Shown: positions 1-9,119, counted from the stretch's first letter. The stretch: DNA of 64,000 nucleotides from Vibrio chagasii (GCF_002954585.1 NZ_MSCI01000001.1:806001-870000), one strand, 5' to 3'. Made by a program: numbers and translations. The notes: a model not told the origin generated them from the sequence alone.

Positions 1-821
1 CCGATGGCATTTTCTGACAACAGGTCTGCCATTTTTTGCTCAAAGTCGGTATTTGGGTAAGATTCACGGACAAACTCTTCCAAATATACGCGTGCTTCTG
101 CCCTTGCAGCTTCACCATCTACATTTTGGTTAACCAGCAGCGTTAGTTTGTGTCGAACCTGACTAACATCGACACCATTTGCCTGAGCAACTTCGTGGTA
201 CAAAACAGCGTATTCTTTTCTTTGCGCGTTTGAGTCGTCCCATTTAAACACGAGTGGGAGCCCTAACTTAGCCGCCCATTCAACCACTTCTTTGCTTGTT
301 GCATTCACAAATTGCGCAGGACCGCCTTCAGTGTACGCGTGTGGGTTAACAGAGATTTTAGGAAAACTATAAAAATCATTGTTTGGATGGCAGTACCCAG
401 TAGTGAATGCATCATTGATGATCTTGTGACACTCACTGAACAACTGAAACTGAGAATCCGTTGGTCGATTAAAGAAGCGCATATCTGCACTCTTTTCACA
501 GTCACTAAAGCCAAAAGCAAAGCGGCCTTCACTCATTTGGTCAAGTAGACACGCTTCTTCCGCCACACGTACTGGATGATGTGTGGTAATAACGTGATTC
601 AACGAAGCCACTTTGGCGTTCTTTGTCATACCAAGTAAAAAACCAGCCACCGTTAATGGGGCCCCAACCACACCATTGTTCGAAAAATGGCTTTCGTAAA
701 CAGCCAACGTGTCAAACTTCAACTGATCTACGTAATGTGCGGTATCCAACATTTCTTCGATGACTTGATCAGAAGAACGCTTTGAATTCATAAAATTGAG
801 GAAGAATAATCCAAATTTCAT
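1..821 (-). CDS. luxB: Bacterial luciferase beta subunit LuxB (partial)
   Basis: Translating the minus strand from the ATG at 821 gives 273 codons with no stop before the window edge. They begin MKFGLFFLNFMNSKRSSDQ and match V. harveyi LuxB (324 residues) almost throughout, so about 50 C-terminal residues lie outside. LuxB is the non-catalytic partner that stabilises LuxA in the heterodimeric flavin monooxygenase that oxidises FMNH2 and a long-chain aldehyde, emitting blue-green light in the cytoplasm. It lies 26 bp downstream of luxA with an AGGAAAG-type ribosome site before the ATG. luxE and further lux genes would be expected beyond the edge. The reading frame is intact. Confidence 0.97.
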   Translation of the reverse strand, partial: MKFGLFFLNFMNSKRSSDQVIEEMLDTAHYVDQLKFDTLAVYESHFSNNGVVGAPLTVAGFLLGMTKNAKVASLNHVITTHHPVRVAEEACLLDQMSEGRFAFGFSDCEKSADMRFFNRPTDSQFQLFSECHKIINDAFTTGYCHPNNDFYSFPKISVNPHAYTEGGPAQFVNATSKEVVEWAAKLGLPLVFKWDDSNAQRKEYAVLYHEVAQANGVDVSQVRHKLTLLVNQNVDGEAARAEARVYLEEFVRESYPNTDFEQKMADLLSENAI

Positions 822-847
822 GTCTCTTTCCTTTTAGAAAATATTAA

Positions 848-1915
848 TTACTGTTTTTCTTTGAGATATGGCATCACATCAGACTGGAATAGCTTCATAG
901 ATGCGATAATTTCGTCTTCAGAACCGTTTGCTTCAAAACCACAACAAATATTGTTAATACCCGTCGCATCGATATCTTGCTGGATAATCGCGATACACTC
1001 TTCAGGTGTCCCTACTGGGTTGATTTCGTAGCTGTAATCAATTCGGCGATTGGTGTCTTTGTGGCCTTTCAACACAAAATCACGCCATTGGCCTTTATTG
1101 AAGTCGTAACCTTTTGTTTGGTCAGAGTCGTCAAAAATCTTAGTGGCATTCACGTATGAGTCGTACCAATGACCTAAGAATTTGCGGCAAATATCTTTGG
1201 CTTTATTTGAGTCATGATCGACGGAGGTAATGTAAGACAAACAGTGGTCAATCTTAGTCACATCGTACCCATGTTCATTCGCGACTTCGTTGTAAAGATC
1301 AAGCTGTGCTTTCTTCTCGTGAGTGTTGATTATCCAGCTTAGAATCATTGGCAGGCCGCGCTCTGCAGCCCATTCTGTAGTTGACGCTGACTCCGCGACG
1401 ACATAAACAGGAGCGCCACCTTGCGTGTAAGCCGATGGATTCAGTTGGATCTTCGGAAACTTAATGTGTTCGTTATCCGCCGCGATATAGCCTTCATTGA
1501 AGCCTTCTTTCATCAAGTCATACCAAGAGTCCATTAAGGCTCGGCTGTTATCCATGTCTGTACCAAAGACACGGAAATCTTTGTCGTACAAACCGCGACA
1601 AATACCAAAACGGAATCGTCCTTTTGACATTTGATCCAGTAAGTTTACGTCTTCTGCTTGTCGAACCGGATGGGCAGTTGGTAATACAATGGCTGCGGTG
1701 CCAACATTGAGCGTTTCTGTCGCACCTAATAGGTGTGCGGCAGCAACATATGGATTCCCTAACAACCCAAATTCAGTGAAGTGGTGTTCTAGTAACCAAA
1801 CAGTGTCGAAACCACAACCTTCAGACGCTTTGCCCAGATTAACCAATCGCTTCATCACTTCGGTCTGAGAAAGCTCAGGTGGCTGATAAGTGAGAAGGAA
1901 GTTTCCAAATTTCAT
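848..1915 (-). CDS. luxA: Bacterial luciferase alpha subunit LuxA
   Basis: This 355-residue protein is the catalytic subunit of luciferase and is the family's normal length. The flavin-site residues His44-His45 (in LLEHHFTEF) and the reactive Cys106 (in FGICRGLYD) are present. It shares the MKFG(N/L)F start and overall pattern of LuxB, its paralogue. Compared with the V. harveyi sequence I remember, there are only a few substitutions, including Ser in place of Cys at about residue 130. A good ribosome site (AAGGAAA) precedes the ATG. The gene sits third in the operon, 34 bp after luxD. Expression is expected to follow the luxC promoter under the quorum-sensing regulator LuxR. Confidence 0.98.
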   Translation of the reverse strand: MKFGNFLLTYQPPELSQTEVMKRLVNLGKASEGCGFDTVWLLEHHFTEFGLLGNPYVAAAHLLGATETLNVGTAAIVLPTAHPVRQAEDVNLLDQMSKGRFRFGICRGLYDKDFRVFGTDMDNSRALMDSWYDLMKEGFNEGYIAADNEHIKFPKIQLNPSAYTQGGAPVYVVAESASTTEWAAERGLPMILSWIINTHEKKAQLDLYNEVANEHGYDVTKIDHCLSYITSVDHDSNKAKDICRKFLGHWYDSYVNATKIFDDSDQTKGYDFNKGQWRDFVLKGHKDTNRRIDYSYEINPVGTPEECIAIIQQDIDATGINNICCGFEANGSEDEIIASMKLFQSDVMPYLKEKQ

Positions 1916-1949
1916 AACATTTCCTTATTTGTTGGTATTGCGATGAGAC

Positions 1950-2867
1950 CTAAGCCATTTCTGGCGTACGGCTTTCAATTTTCGCTTTCAAGCGACGTTC
2001 ATTCACAGTCGCGATGGTGAGCTGTTCAAAATCAGGCTCAATAAAGTCGACGTCGATTTCTAAGCTACCTCCATCCATTGCGATTGCGGCTTTGGTGACG
2101 GATTGGTAGAAATTACGTAACACGACCAAGTTCTCACCCAAGTCATGAGAGCTACCAAGCAAGGAGTAGAGCTTGCAATGCCCACTACGGATATGCGCTA
2201 ACATGTCATAGACTTCTTCTTCCTTAACCCAGTCATCGTTGTTAGCGGTAAAGGCGATTAAAGGAACCGAGGTATTGGCTACTTTGTCGAGAGTAGAATC
2301 TAAGGTATCCCAGTGGTGCTCGAAGCAGTCGCGAACGAACACTTCAGAACCAAGCTTATGGCCTTCAAAATCAAGATCGTTTGGTAGCTCATCGATAGGC
2401 AAACTGAGGTAATCAAAACCAAGCGCTTTTTCTAAAGTGTCACGCAAGTTCACCACACCAACCGCAGTAATCAGAAAAGACAGCTCAAGGTCGGAAACCA
2501 CTTCATAGGCGACACGAGCTGAGAGGCTTGCTGCAATCAAGCCAAGGTTTTTTGTACCCTTTGTCTGCAGCCAATGATAAACAGTGCACAAACTGTTTTT
2601 GCCCGTCGTCATGGTGAATTCATCAATCGAACCCGAGCTGAGCCCCACATGATGAAGAGAATCATAACGGAACACATGGAAACCATTTTCAGATAGATAT
2701 TCGGCTAACCCAGCAAAGTGATCCATTCTTCTGGCAAAACCAGAAGCAATTAAAATGGTACTGTTTTTGGAAGGCGCATTTTCTTTTGGAGGCGTTTCCC
2801 AGACGTGAAGTTCCTGACCATTGTTCACGCGCAACACGTGTGCAATAGTCTTGCATTGATTATTCAT
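1950..2867 (-). CDS. luxD: Acyl transferase (myristoyl-ACP thioesterase) LuxD
   Basis: This 305-residue protein is the standard length for LuxD, an alpha/beta-hydrolase that releases myristate from acyl-ACP to supply the fatty acid reductase complex making the luciferase aldehyde substrate. The nucleophile Ser lies in the motif AASLSARVAYE near residue 114. A late Asp (in TANNDDWVK) and His (in LLGSSHDLGE) complete the expected triad. It follows luxC by 15 bp and precedes luxA by 34 bp, the standard luxCDAB order. No frame damage is visible. Confidence 0.97.
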   Translation of the reverse strand: MNNQCKTIAHVLRVNNGQELHVWETPPKENAPSKNSTILIASGFARRMDHFAGLAEYLSENGFHVFRYDSLHHVGLSSGSIDEFTMTTGKNSLCTVYHWLQTKGTKNLGLIAASLSARVAYEVVSDLELSFLITAVGVVNLRDTLEKALGFDYLSLPIDELPNDLDFEGHKLGSEVFVRDCFEHHWDTLDSTLDKVANTSVPLIAFTANNDDWVKEEEVYDMLAHIRSGHCKLYSLLGSSHDLGENLVVLRNFYQSVTKAAIAMDGGSLEIDVDFIEPDFEQLTIATVNERRLKAKIESRTPEMA

Positions 2868-2882
2868 TGTAAATTTCCTTAT

Positions 2883-4316
2883 TTAAGGGACGAAAACCAA
2901 GAATTTATCTTCTTCAAGAAAGCGGGTTTGCTCTATTTCGACAGATACATCCTTAGTGGTGAAGTTATATGGTCTTTCATGAGAAACAAATCTAACTAAA
3001 CGTTGAAGTGGGCGCATTGCATCATGTGCGCCACCGGCTCTAAATATATTATTCATTCCAGATTCAACGATTCTTTCTACTCCTTTTACGGCGAATGCAT
3101 CTCGATATTTCTTGGAAGATTCCCATGGATAAAAAGAAATCGTTTGTGTTTGATGTTTCTCTATAAATTGAACAACATCATCAGCTTTATTTATTTTATG
3201 GATATAAACGCAACGACTTAATGGATGGTTATATTCAACTCCGGGCTCTGACTCGATAATCATCCAGTTATTTTTCGGTTCTGATATAACTTTCAACCCT
3301 GAAAATTGACACTCAAGACGAGTCATAGAAAATAAAGCTTCATCATCAAAACTTTGCTTTGATTTTGGCAAAACTTCTTGATAAAGATTTAGTTTTTCAA
3401 CAAGTTTTGATTTAAATTCTTCATACTTATCTCCAGAAAAGTAAATATTCTGAGTAGAAAAGCAGGCATTTTGGTCATAAAAGCAAATATCATGAGCAAC
3501 ACCCGAGGCGGCTTCTTCTAGATCGGCTGGATGGTCTAACACGGTAAAGCTCTTCTTTGGACCAAACTTCAAAACATCGATGTGTGAAGGAGAATGCTTA
3601 ACCGCCCAATCAATGGCATCTCGCCCCCCCCAAGCAACCACTGCATCCATATGACTGAGTAATTCTTCAGCGAGTGTCGTATCAGATGCATGAGGCCAAT
3701 ACAATACAGAGATGGAACGAGAAATAGGATGATTCGGATCGACGTCAATAAAGCTCATCGCTAGCGCGTGGGCAGTAAAAGGATCCGATGCTGACATTCT
3801 CACAATACATTGGTTTTTCGTCAGTATACCTCGTAGTATTGAGGTAACACCGGAGAGAGGAACATTCCCCGCAAGCAAATGCATCGTGCGTCCTTTAGGA
3901 AAAGCCCTCACATAACACTCCCCCTGTGGTAACCATTCATCTTGTATATGTGTAGAGCCAAGTTCGGTATTAATAATGTCGTAAAGCGCACTCTTAGAGC
4001 AAAGGAGCATTGCAATCCAATTTGCTTCTAGTTTCGCCATTTGTGGTGAATACCCCAAATAAGTAATAAGAGACCGAATATATGCCCTTCTTCTTGAATA
4101 TTCTTCGCTCTTCCAACGCTGCCCCGTTGTATAAAGAAAATTGATGATGTTATTTATATTTAGATCATTTAAATAGTCATGAGTCACCATCTGGTTTAGA
4201 TGAACATGATTAAAGGAATCAATCTTAACTTTTTTTTCTTCAAAACTGATCTCAAATCGATTTTCTTCAGTATAAAGTATCTGCCCATTTATTATCAAAG
4301 GTAAGTGTTTTTCCAT
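2883..4316 (-). CDS. luxC: Long-chain fatty acid reductase LuxC
   Basis: The 477-residue protein starting MEKHLPLIINGQ is the NADPH-dependent acyl-CoA/acyl-protein reductase of the luminescence system. It takes the acyl group activated by LuxE (outside the window) and makes tetradecanal for luciferase. It belongs to the aldehyde dehydrogenase-like superfamily, with a catalytic Cys in the segment NACFSTQN. I chose the ATG at 4316 over an open extension to 4358 because known LuxC proteins begin MEKHLP and an AGGAG lies upstream. It is the first gene of the operon. Codons for the Trp-Gly-Gly stretch contain a run of eight G on the coding strand (3624-3631), a possible slippage site. Confidence 0.97.
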   Translation of the reverse strand: MEKHLPLIINGQILYTEENRFEISFEEKKVKIDSFNHVHLNQMVTHDYLNDLNINNIINFLYTTGQRWKSEEYSRRRAYIRSLITYLGYSPQMAKLEANWIAMLLCSKSALYDIINTELGSTHIQDEWLPQGECYVRAFPKGRTMHLLAGNVPLSGVTSILRGILTKNQCIVRMSASDPFTAHALAMSFIDVDPNHPISRSISVLYWPHASDTTLAEELLSHMDAVVAWGGRDAIDWAVKHSPSHIDVLKFGPKKSFTVLDHPADLEEAASGVAHDICFYDQNACFSTQNIYFSGDKYEEFKSKLVEKLNLYQEVLPKSKQSFDDEALFSMTRLECQFSGLKVISEPKNNWMIIESEPGVEYNHPLSRCVYIHKINKADDVVQFIEKHQTQTISFYPWESSKKYRDAFAVKGVERIVESGMNNIFRAGGAHDAMRPLQRLVRFVSHERPYNFTTKDVSVEIEQTRFLEEDKFLVFVP

Positions 4317-4419
4317 ATCAAAAGCTTCTCCTTTTAATTTGAAAAAAATGCTAACCAATTAAGTTAATCTTTAACACCTATTTAGCAACTTTTAACCAGA
4401 TACATTAAATAGATCAAAC

Positions 4420-4440
4420 AAATGATAAGTATTATCATTT
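4420..4440. promoter_or_regulatory. LuxR-type operator palindrome upstream of luxC
   Basis: AAATGATAA, GTA, TTATCATTT form a perfect 9+3+9 inverted repeat about 104 bp upstream of the luxC start. Its core resembles the TTGATAA...TTATCAA consensus known for the V. harveyi TetR-family master regulator LuxR, which activates luxCDABE at several upstream sites. Assignment rests on motif similarity and position. Confidence 0.6.
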
Positions 4441-4494
4441 ATTGTAACTTTAGTTAATCTTATTTATAATTACTCATAACATTTAACAAACGCC

Positions 4495-4702
4495 CAAATT
4501 GCAAACACTTTAGTTTTTGACTGTATCAGTGCGATTAAACACCAAAGCAAGGTAAGCTTCTGATTCTCGACGCTATGTCACACAGCTGGCGTGAAATGAA
4601 CTTAATGAAGATGCCGAGTTGTTCGGTATGTGGGTAAGCTCACCACGAGTAAGATAACTATTTTATAACTCCTCAAGCCCTGACCACTGTCGGGGCTTTT
4701 TT
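4495..4702 (+). ncRNA. Possible small transcript ending at an intrinsic terminator, between luxC and the LruC gene
   Basis: This stretch opposes luxC and ends in a clear plus-strand intrinsic terminator (4675-4702), yet no convincing gene lies before it. It is less AT-rich than its flanks. It contains a 20-codon frame (4575-4637, MSHSWREMNLMKMPSCSVCG) that lacks a well-placed ribosome site. It could be a small RNA, a micro-protein mRNA or a gene remnant. It does not match the Qrr or Spot 42 sequences I know. The 5' end is a guess. Confidence 0.3.
4675..4702 (+). terminator. Intrinsic terminator, plus strand
   Basis: AAGCCC pairs with GGGCTT around a short GAC/GTC-containing loop, followed by six T. 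It points away from luxC, and no ordinary gene precedes it. Confidence 0.75.
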
Positions 4703-4844
4703 ATTTGGACTTGAGTCCAAACATTCCTGATTTCAAATTGAAATACTTCATGAGTAATCAGTTGTATTTAAATTCTCATTTTGAGAATATTGAGCACACT
4801 GAGCAATCAGCAAAATAAAGCTATTAAAATCATAAGCTTAAACA

Positions 4845-4859
4845 TGGCACGCTACTTGA
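4845..4859 (+). promoter_or_regulatory. Near-consensus sigma54 promoter for the LruC-domain gene
   Basis: TGGCACGCTACTTGA matches the -24/-12 sigma54 pattern TGGCACN5TTGC except for A in place of the final C. It lies 36 bp before the ATG at 4896, giving a predicted leader of about 25 bases. A 7+3+7 palindrome (ATTCTCA...TGAGAAT, 4772-4788) about 60 bp upstream could be an activator site. Confidence 0.4.
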
Positions 4860-4895
4860 TTAAGTATCTATACCTTCCATCACAAGGATGTAGAT

Positions 4896-7031
4896 ATGAG
4901 AATTACAACGTTAAGTTTGCTATTAAGCGCGCCACTGGTCGCCAACGCAGCGCCATTCGATACTTGCCCGAGTAAGGCATACCTTTTTCAATCCACTCCC
5001 GTTCAAGTCTGGGGAGTTAACCTCGTTACTGGTTCTACGACCTTATTAGAGGACGACACGGGGATGAACGCTAACATCAATGGTGTCGGTTTCGACTTCG
5101 AAGATAGATACATCTACGGTTATGACACCACTAACAAGCGCTTGGTGCGCCTAGGCAAGGATTTCCAAGCAGAAGTCATCAACACCAGTGGACTGCCAAC
5201 AGACCATACTTTCTATGTGGGTGACGTTTACGATCATGTTTACTACCTGTACCGCACTGGTAAAGGGCTTTTCACTGTTGATCTATCACCTTTAGATTCT
5301 GATCCAAATGCAACCGTAACGGTCAACAAAATCGCTGGCAGCCCAGCAACGGTGAAATTGACTGATTTCGCCTTCCATCCAAGTGATGGCTCTCTATATG
5401 GTATCGATAATAACTCTGGTGGCTTATACAGCTTCAACCCTACAACTGGCGCCGAAACCTACATCGGCGACACTGGCGAGTTGGGTACGTTCGGTGCTGG
5501 CTATTTTGATGTCAATGGCTACTACTATGTGTCTCGCAATCAAGACGGTAAAATTTATCGTATCAACCTTTCTCCAGACAACGCTGCCAATATCGCGGCA
5601 GGTATTGTTCCAGCCGTTGAATTTGTTTCGAATGGCCCTGCTTCTGGTCAAAACGATGGTGCTCGCTGTGCCAACGCCCCTGTTGTTAATGAAGATTCAA
5701 ACATCGACTTTGGTGACGCACCAGACAGTTACCTAACTCTACTAGCGAGCAACGGCCCTCGACATGAGCTTGATGGCATTACGTGGCTAGGTACTGATGC
5801 GCCAGATGCCGACCTAGACGGCTACGTAACTCCACAATCCGATGAAAGCGTCGGCATTGATGACGAATGGGTTAACGGTGGTATCGGCTTTGTTACCGGA
5901 CTTGAAGCTGGATTGGACTCAAAAGTTGTGATTGAAGCTTCAACAACAGGTTACCTTTCTGCATGGATAGACTGGAACCAAGACGGCAGTTTCGATGGTG
6001 CAAATGAACAAGTGTTTACCGATTACCTACTTGATGCAGGTGAAAATGAATTGTTCCTAAACGTGGACATTGATGCACTGTCTGGCACGACATGGGCACG
6101 CTTTAGATTCAGTCAGCAGACCAACTTGAGCTACTTTGGTGGTTCAACATCTGGTGAGGTGGTCGATATTCAAGTTGACGTGTTGAATGATGGTGCGACA
6201 GCTCGCTACTTCCCTAGTGCTTCTGGCTACGCAACACTCGCCTACGAAGATAACTGGCCGTACAAAGCCGATTACGATATGAATGACGCAGTCCTATTCT
6301 ATCGCATAACGGAAATCCTTAAAGATGGCAAAGTAGTTAAATCAACCATTGATGGACGCCTGGCTGCTGTAGGTGCTTCATACAGAAACGGTTTTGCAGT
6401 TCGACTTCCAAACCTAGACCCAAGTTTAGTGAGCAGTGGTAACTCATACATGAAACACAACGGGGTATTCACAGACCTAGATCTTGAAGAAGGACGTAGC
6501 GAAGCAATATTTGTCATTGCAAACGACTTAACTGAGAAAATCACTACCTCTTGTAACTTCTACCGTACCAGCAATGGATGTAAAGAAGACGAACAGTTCT
6601 CCTTCCAAGTTGGTATTACCTTAGCGGGGGATGGTGTGAGCACCGCAAGTTGGACTGATATGCCTTACGACCCGTTCATCTTCGCAACACCAGGGTACTA
6701 TCACGGTGAAAATCTTCCGATGCATCCGGGACGTAGCTGGGAGGTACACCTACCAGACCAAGCACCGACCGAAGCCTTCGACACAGTGAACCTATTTGAC
6801 TCTGGAATCGGTGTTGATGATAGCGACCCAGCAACAGGCAAATATTTCAAAACAGCAGAAAACCACCCTTGGGCTCTCATTATCACATCAACAGAAGAAT
6901 GGGAATGGCCGCAAGAGTACGTGGATATCGTAACTGCTTACCCAGAGTTTAAGCTGTGGGCAGAATCAAGCGGTGAAAATAACCAGACTTGGTATGCATC
7001 ACCAGCAGACAACCAATGTTACGAGCCATAA
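4896..7031 (+). CDS. Secreted LruC-domain protein with GEVED domain
   Basis: This 711-residue protein starts with a signal peptide (MRITTLSLLLSAPLVANA, cleavage near residue 18). The first 260 residues look like a beta-propeller-like region with repeated aromatic/Gly strands (DUF6923-like). A GEVED-type domain follows, with FGDAPDSY at its start and SGEVVDIQVDVLNDG at its end. The last 280 residues match the LruC domain (YEDNWPYKADYDMND) and end NQCYEP. LruC-domain proteins are exported, and their biochemical role is unknown to me. GATGTAG precedes the ATG, giving a weak ribosome site. A lipoprotein gene follows closely, so the two probably form an operon. A cell-surface or matrix role is inferred only. 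Confidence 0.8.
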   Translation: MRITTLSLLLSAPLVANAAPFDTCPSKAYLFQSTPVQVWGVNLVTGSTTLLEDDTGMNANINGVGFDFEDRYIYGYDTTNKRLVRLGKDFQAEVINTSGLPTDHTFYVGDVYDHVYYLYRTGKGLFTVDLSPLDSDPNATVTVNKIAGSPATVKLTDFAFHPSDGSLYGIDNNSGGLYSFNPTTGAETYIGDTGELGTFGAGYFDVNGYYYVSRNQDGKIYRINLSPDNAANIAAGIVPAVEFVSNGPASGQNDGARCANAPVVNEDSNIDFGDAPDSYLTLLASNGPRHELDGITWLGTDAPDADLDGYVTPQSDESVGIDDEWVNGGIGFVTGLEAGLDSKVVIEASTTGYLSAWIDWNQDGSFDGANEQVFTDYLLDAGENELFLNVDIDALSGTTWARFRFSQQTNLSYFGGSTSGEVVDIQVDVLNDGATARYFPSASGYATLAYEDNWPYKADYDMNDAVLFYRITEILKDGKVVKSTIDGRLAAVGASYRNGFAVRLPNLDPSLVSSGNSYMKHNGVFTDLDLEEGRSEAIFVIANDLTEKITTSCNFYRTSNGCKEDEQFSFQVGITLAGDGVSTASWTDMPYDPFIFATPGYYHGENLPMHPGRSWEVHLPDQAPTEAFDTVNLFDSGIGVDDSDPATGKYFKTAENHPWALIITSTEEWEWPQEYVDIVTAYPEFKLWAESSGENNQTWYASPADNQCYEP

Positions 7032-7117
7032 GGAGAGACGTCATGAGTATCAAAGATATACATAATCGCGAACATCATAACGTTGAGTTGAGAAGCAACC
7101 TCTCTAAGGAAAATAAT

Positions 7118-7660
7118 ATGTCTGCACAAAGCTCTTGGAACATGAAGAAAACAATAACCGTAGTTTTAGCAACAGCCCCACTCCTGCTAGCAGGTTGTGG
7201 TGGGGGCGGAGGTGGCGGTGGCGGCAGCACGGCTTCTCCTTCACCGTCATCACCGGCGACGCCAGCAGCACCAGCAACGCCAGTAGCTGCAACGCCATCA
7301 CCTTCTCCAGTAGCCAGTGCAGCAGCGGTACCAACTTACACTATGAGTGATTTAGTGGTACCCGATGGTTTTGATTACAGCTCTGTAGAGCAGTTTGATA
7401 TCGACATCGACATCAGTAGCATTTCAACAGACCGTTCGTTTGTTACTGTGTATAGCCGTTTTAGTGCTCGTGACGACTCGACATTGAAACCAGACTACTC
7501 AAGCAAAGTGATTGCAGGGTCATTAAACAATGGTGTGTTCGCCTCGAACTTCGCGAGCCCAGTCAGCCACGATTCACTTCTCGTGGAGATTTGGTTTTAC
7601 AACGGACAGCCACCTCTACAAAAAGTAGTATCGAGCAGCAACTCTCAGATCGTGTGGTAA
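7118..7660 (+). CDS. Lipoprotein with poly-Gly and Pro/Ala/Ser-rich linker
   Basis: The protein has a lipoprotein signal (MKKTITVVLATAPLLLAGC) with the lipobox LLAGC. A run of nine Gly and a Thr/Ala/Pro/Ser linker of about 50 residues lead into a C-terminal domain of about 110 residues rich in beta-strand patterns, whose family I do not recognise. The start is uncertain. ATG 7118 has AAGGA six bases upstream, ATG 7142 would begin directly at the signal peptide, and ATG 7043 has an AAGGAG but would put 33 odd residues before the signal. It lies 86 bp (12 bp if started at 7043) after the LruC-domain gene, so a shared transcript and joint surface function are likely. A strong terminator follows. 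Confidence 0.75.
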   Translation: MSAQSSWNMKKTITVVLATAPLLLAGCGGGGGGGGGSTASPSPSSPATPAAPATPVAATPSPSPVASAAAVPTYTMSDLVVPDGFDYSSVEQFDIDIDISSISTDRSFVTVYSRFSARDDSTLKPDYSSKVIAGSLNNGVFASNFASPVSHDSLLVEIWFYNGQPPLQKVVSSSNSQIVW

Positions 7661-7689
7661 TGAAAGTTTAGCTTCGAATATCCACAACC

Positions 7690-7717
7690 AAAAGTGAGCA
7701 GCAATGCTCACTTTTTT
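7690..7717 (+). terminator. Intrinsic terminator after the lipoprotein gene
   Basis: AAAAGTGAGCA and TGCTCACTTTT form an 11-bp perfect stem with a GCAA loop and six T in total at the end. It closes the LruC-lipoprotein unit. Confidence 0.9.
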
Positions 7718-7821
7718 GATCGCTCCAAACCAATAACAATGAAAATTATCTGATTAGAGTTCATTCACTTTACTTCGAATCTAACTTATATTTTCAAGAT
7801 AACCTTCAAAGACTTACTCTA

Positions 7822-8136
7822 ATGAAACAGTTAAAACTAGGTCTATTTATCTTAATGTGCGGTGTAGGCGTATTAGTTGCCCTTACCCATTTTCCGCTGA
7901 CGTCACAAACGGGTCAGCGTATTGAAGCCAAAGTGATCTCTAATACACTCACTCAGTCATTAGATGGACACAGACGTTATCTTACTGTTCAAACTCAAGA
8001 CAACAGTGTATTTCGCGTGTCCATTGCACCGACCACAGACTGCCCTATTGATTCTGTAGTCTCGCTTGATACATTAAGTAACCAAATCACCGGACAAAAC
8101 GGCTATCAGTTCATCCACTGTAGAGCTGCACCTTAG
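7822..8136 (+). CDS. Small membrane-anchored hypothetical protein
   Basis: The 104-residue product has one N-terminal hydrophobic segment (about residues 5-24) followed by a periplasmic or extracytoplasmic domain of about 75 residues with alternating hydrophobic positions, suggesting a small beta-fold. Two Cys (in TDCPIDS and FIHCRAAP) could form a disulfide. I do not recognise the family. It stands alone between a terminator and the sulfurtransferase gene 50 bp downstream, so co-transcription with that gene is possible. The ribosome site is weak. Intact frame and normal composition support a real gene. Confidence 0.6.
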   Translation: MKQLKLGLFILMCGVGVLVALTHFPLTSQTGQRIEAKVISNTLTQSLDGHRRYLTVQTQDNSVFRVSIAPTTDCPIDSVVSLDTLSNQITGQNGYQFIHCRAAP

Positions 8137-8186
8137 CCGCCGATATAACAACAGCTATAACGACAACAAGAATGGATACAATAAGA

Positions 8187-9035
8187 ATGAATCAACCACT
8201 CATTTCACCAGAACAACTTCAACAACGTTTGTTAGAGCAAGACAACATCATCATCCTAGACGCCAGCATCGAATTTCAAATTCCAAGTGAGTCTGAAAAG
8301 ATCAAAGGACAAATGATTCCTGGAGCAATTCGTTTCGACTACGACAAAGACTTCAGCAACAAACACACCCTACTTCCTCACATGTTCCCTTCCGAAAAAC
8401 ACTTCAACACTCGTGCACGTGAAATCGGCATCAATCAAGACAGCACGATTGTTGCATACGACAACTCGGGGACTTTCGCTTCGCCTCGCGCTTGGTGGAT
8501 GTTTATGGCGATGGGACATCAGGATGTTTACATCTTAGATGGCGGCTTACCTGCTTGGATTGACGCAGGTTACGCAACAGACACATCGTACAGAGCTGAA
8601 GTCACGCCGGGCAATTTCGAAGGCAACATTCAAGACAACTACTTTGTGGATGCAAAGCAAGTCCTGAGCTATTCGGAGAGCAAGAGTGCCAATATTCTGG
8701 ATGCACGATCTCAAGCTCGTTTTGATTCAGAAGTGCCTGAACCAAGAGCTGGATTACGCAGCGGGCATATTCCAAACTCAGTTTGTCTACCATTCGCACA
8801 AGTGCTAAACAACGGTAAGTTGAAACCACAGAGCGAGCTTGTAGAGATATTTTCTACGTTGGACTTAACACCAACTCAACCGATGTTCTTTAGCTGTGGT
8901 TCAGGTGTGACTGCCTGCATCATTTTATTAGCCGCAAAATTGGCGGGATACTCGGGTGAAATGGGAGTTTACGATGGCTCATGGACAGAATGGGGCGCTA
9001 ACGAAAGCCTGCCTATCGCCGTAACAAACCAGTAA
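8187..9035 (+). CDS. Sulfurtransferase, two-rhodanese-domain (3-mercaptopyruvate type)
   Basis: The protein is 282 residues from ATG 8187, or 287 from ATG 8172; neither start has a strong ribosome site. It has two rhodanese domains. The N-terminal one is inactive, with the typical VAYDNSG...SPRAWWMF pattern. The C-terminal one carries the active loop CGSGVTA, which is the mercaptopyruvate sulfurtransferase form rather than the CRKGVTA of thiosulfate sulfurtransferases. It would transfer sulfur from 3-mercaptopyruvate to a thiol acceptor in the cytoplasm or periphery; no signal peptide is present. A terminator follows, so it ends its transcript. Confidence 0.85.
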   Translation: MNQPLISPEQLQQRLLEQDNIIILDASIEFQIPSESEKIKGQMIPGAIRFDYDKDFSNKHTLLPHMFPSEKHFNTRAREIGINQDSTIVAYDNSGTFASPRAWWMFMAMGHQDVYILDGGLPAWIDAGYATDTSYRAEVTPGNFEGNIQDNYFVDAKQVLSYSESKSANILDARSQARFDSEVPEPRAGLRSGHIPNSVCLPFAQVLNNGKLKPQSELVEIFSTLDLTPTQPMFFSCGSGVTACIILLAAKLAGYSGEMGVYDGSWTEWGANESLPIAVTNQ

Positions 9036-9083
9036 TTCAACTTCGCTTACTGCCACTATTAGAATATACTCCGCGTGCATAAT

Positions 9084-9119
9084 GAGCTTACTCCTAACAT
9101 GGGTAAGCTCTTTGTTTTT
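9084..9119 (+). terminator. Intrinsic terminator after the sulfurtransferase gene
   Basis: GAGCTTAC and GTAAGCTC pair across an 11-base loop, followed by TTTGTTTTT. The remaining intergenic DNA to 9363 is AT-rich and shows nothing else I can name. Confidence 0.75.

Noticed and set aside
848..1915. Ser at about residue 130 of LuxA as loss of the reactive thiol
   Set aside because: The reactive Cys is Cys106 in FGICRG and it is present; the change at 130 is probably neutral.
4575..4637. Twenty-codon frame ending CSVCG as a definite gene
   Set aside because: No ribosome site within a usable distance (nearest AAGG is 23 bases upstream); kept only as a possibility in the small-transcript entry.
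4420..4702. Qrr-type sRNA upstream of luxC
   Set aside because: The sequence lacks the conserved Qrr core pairing region and terminator as I know them.
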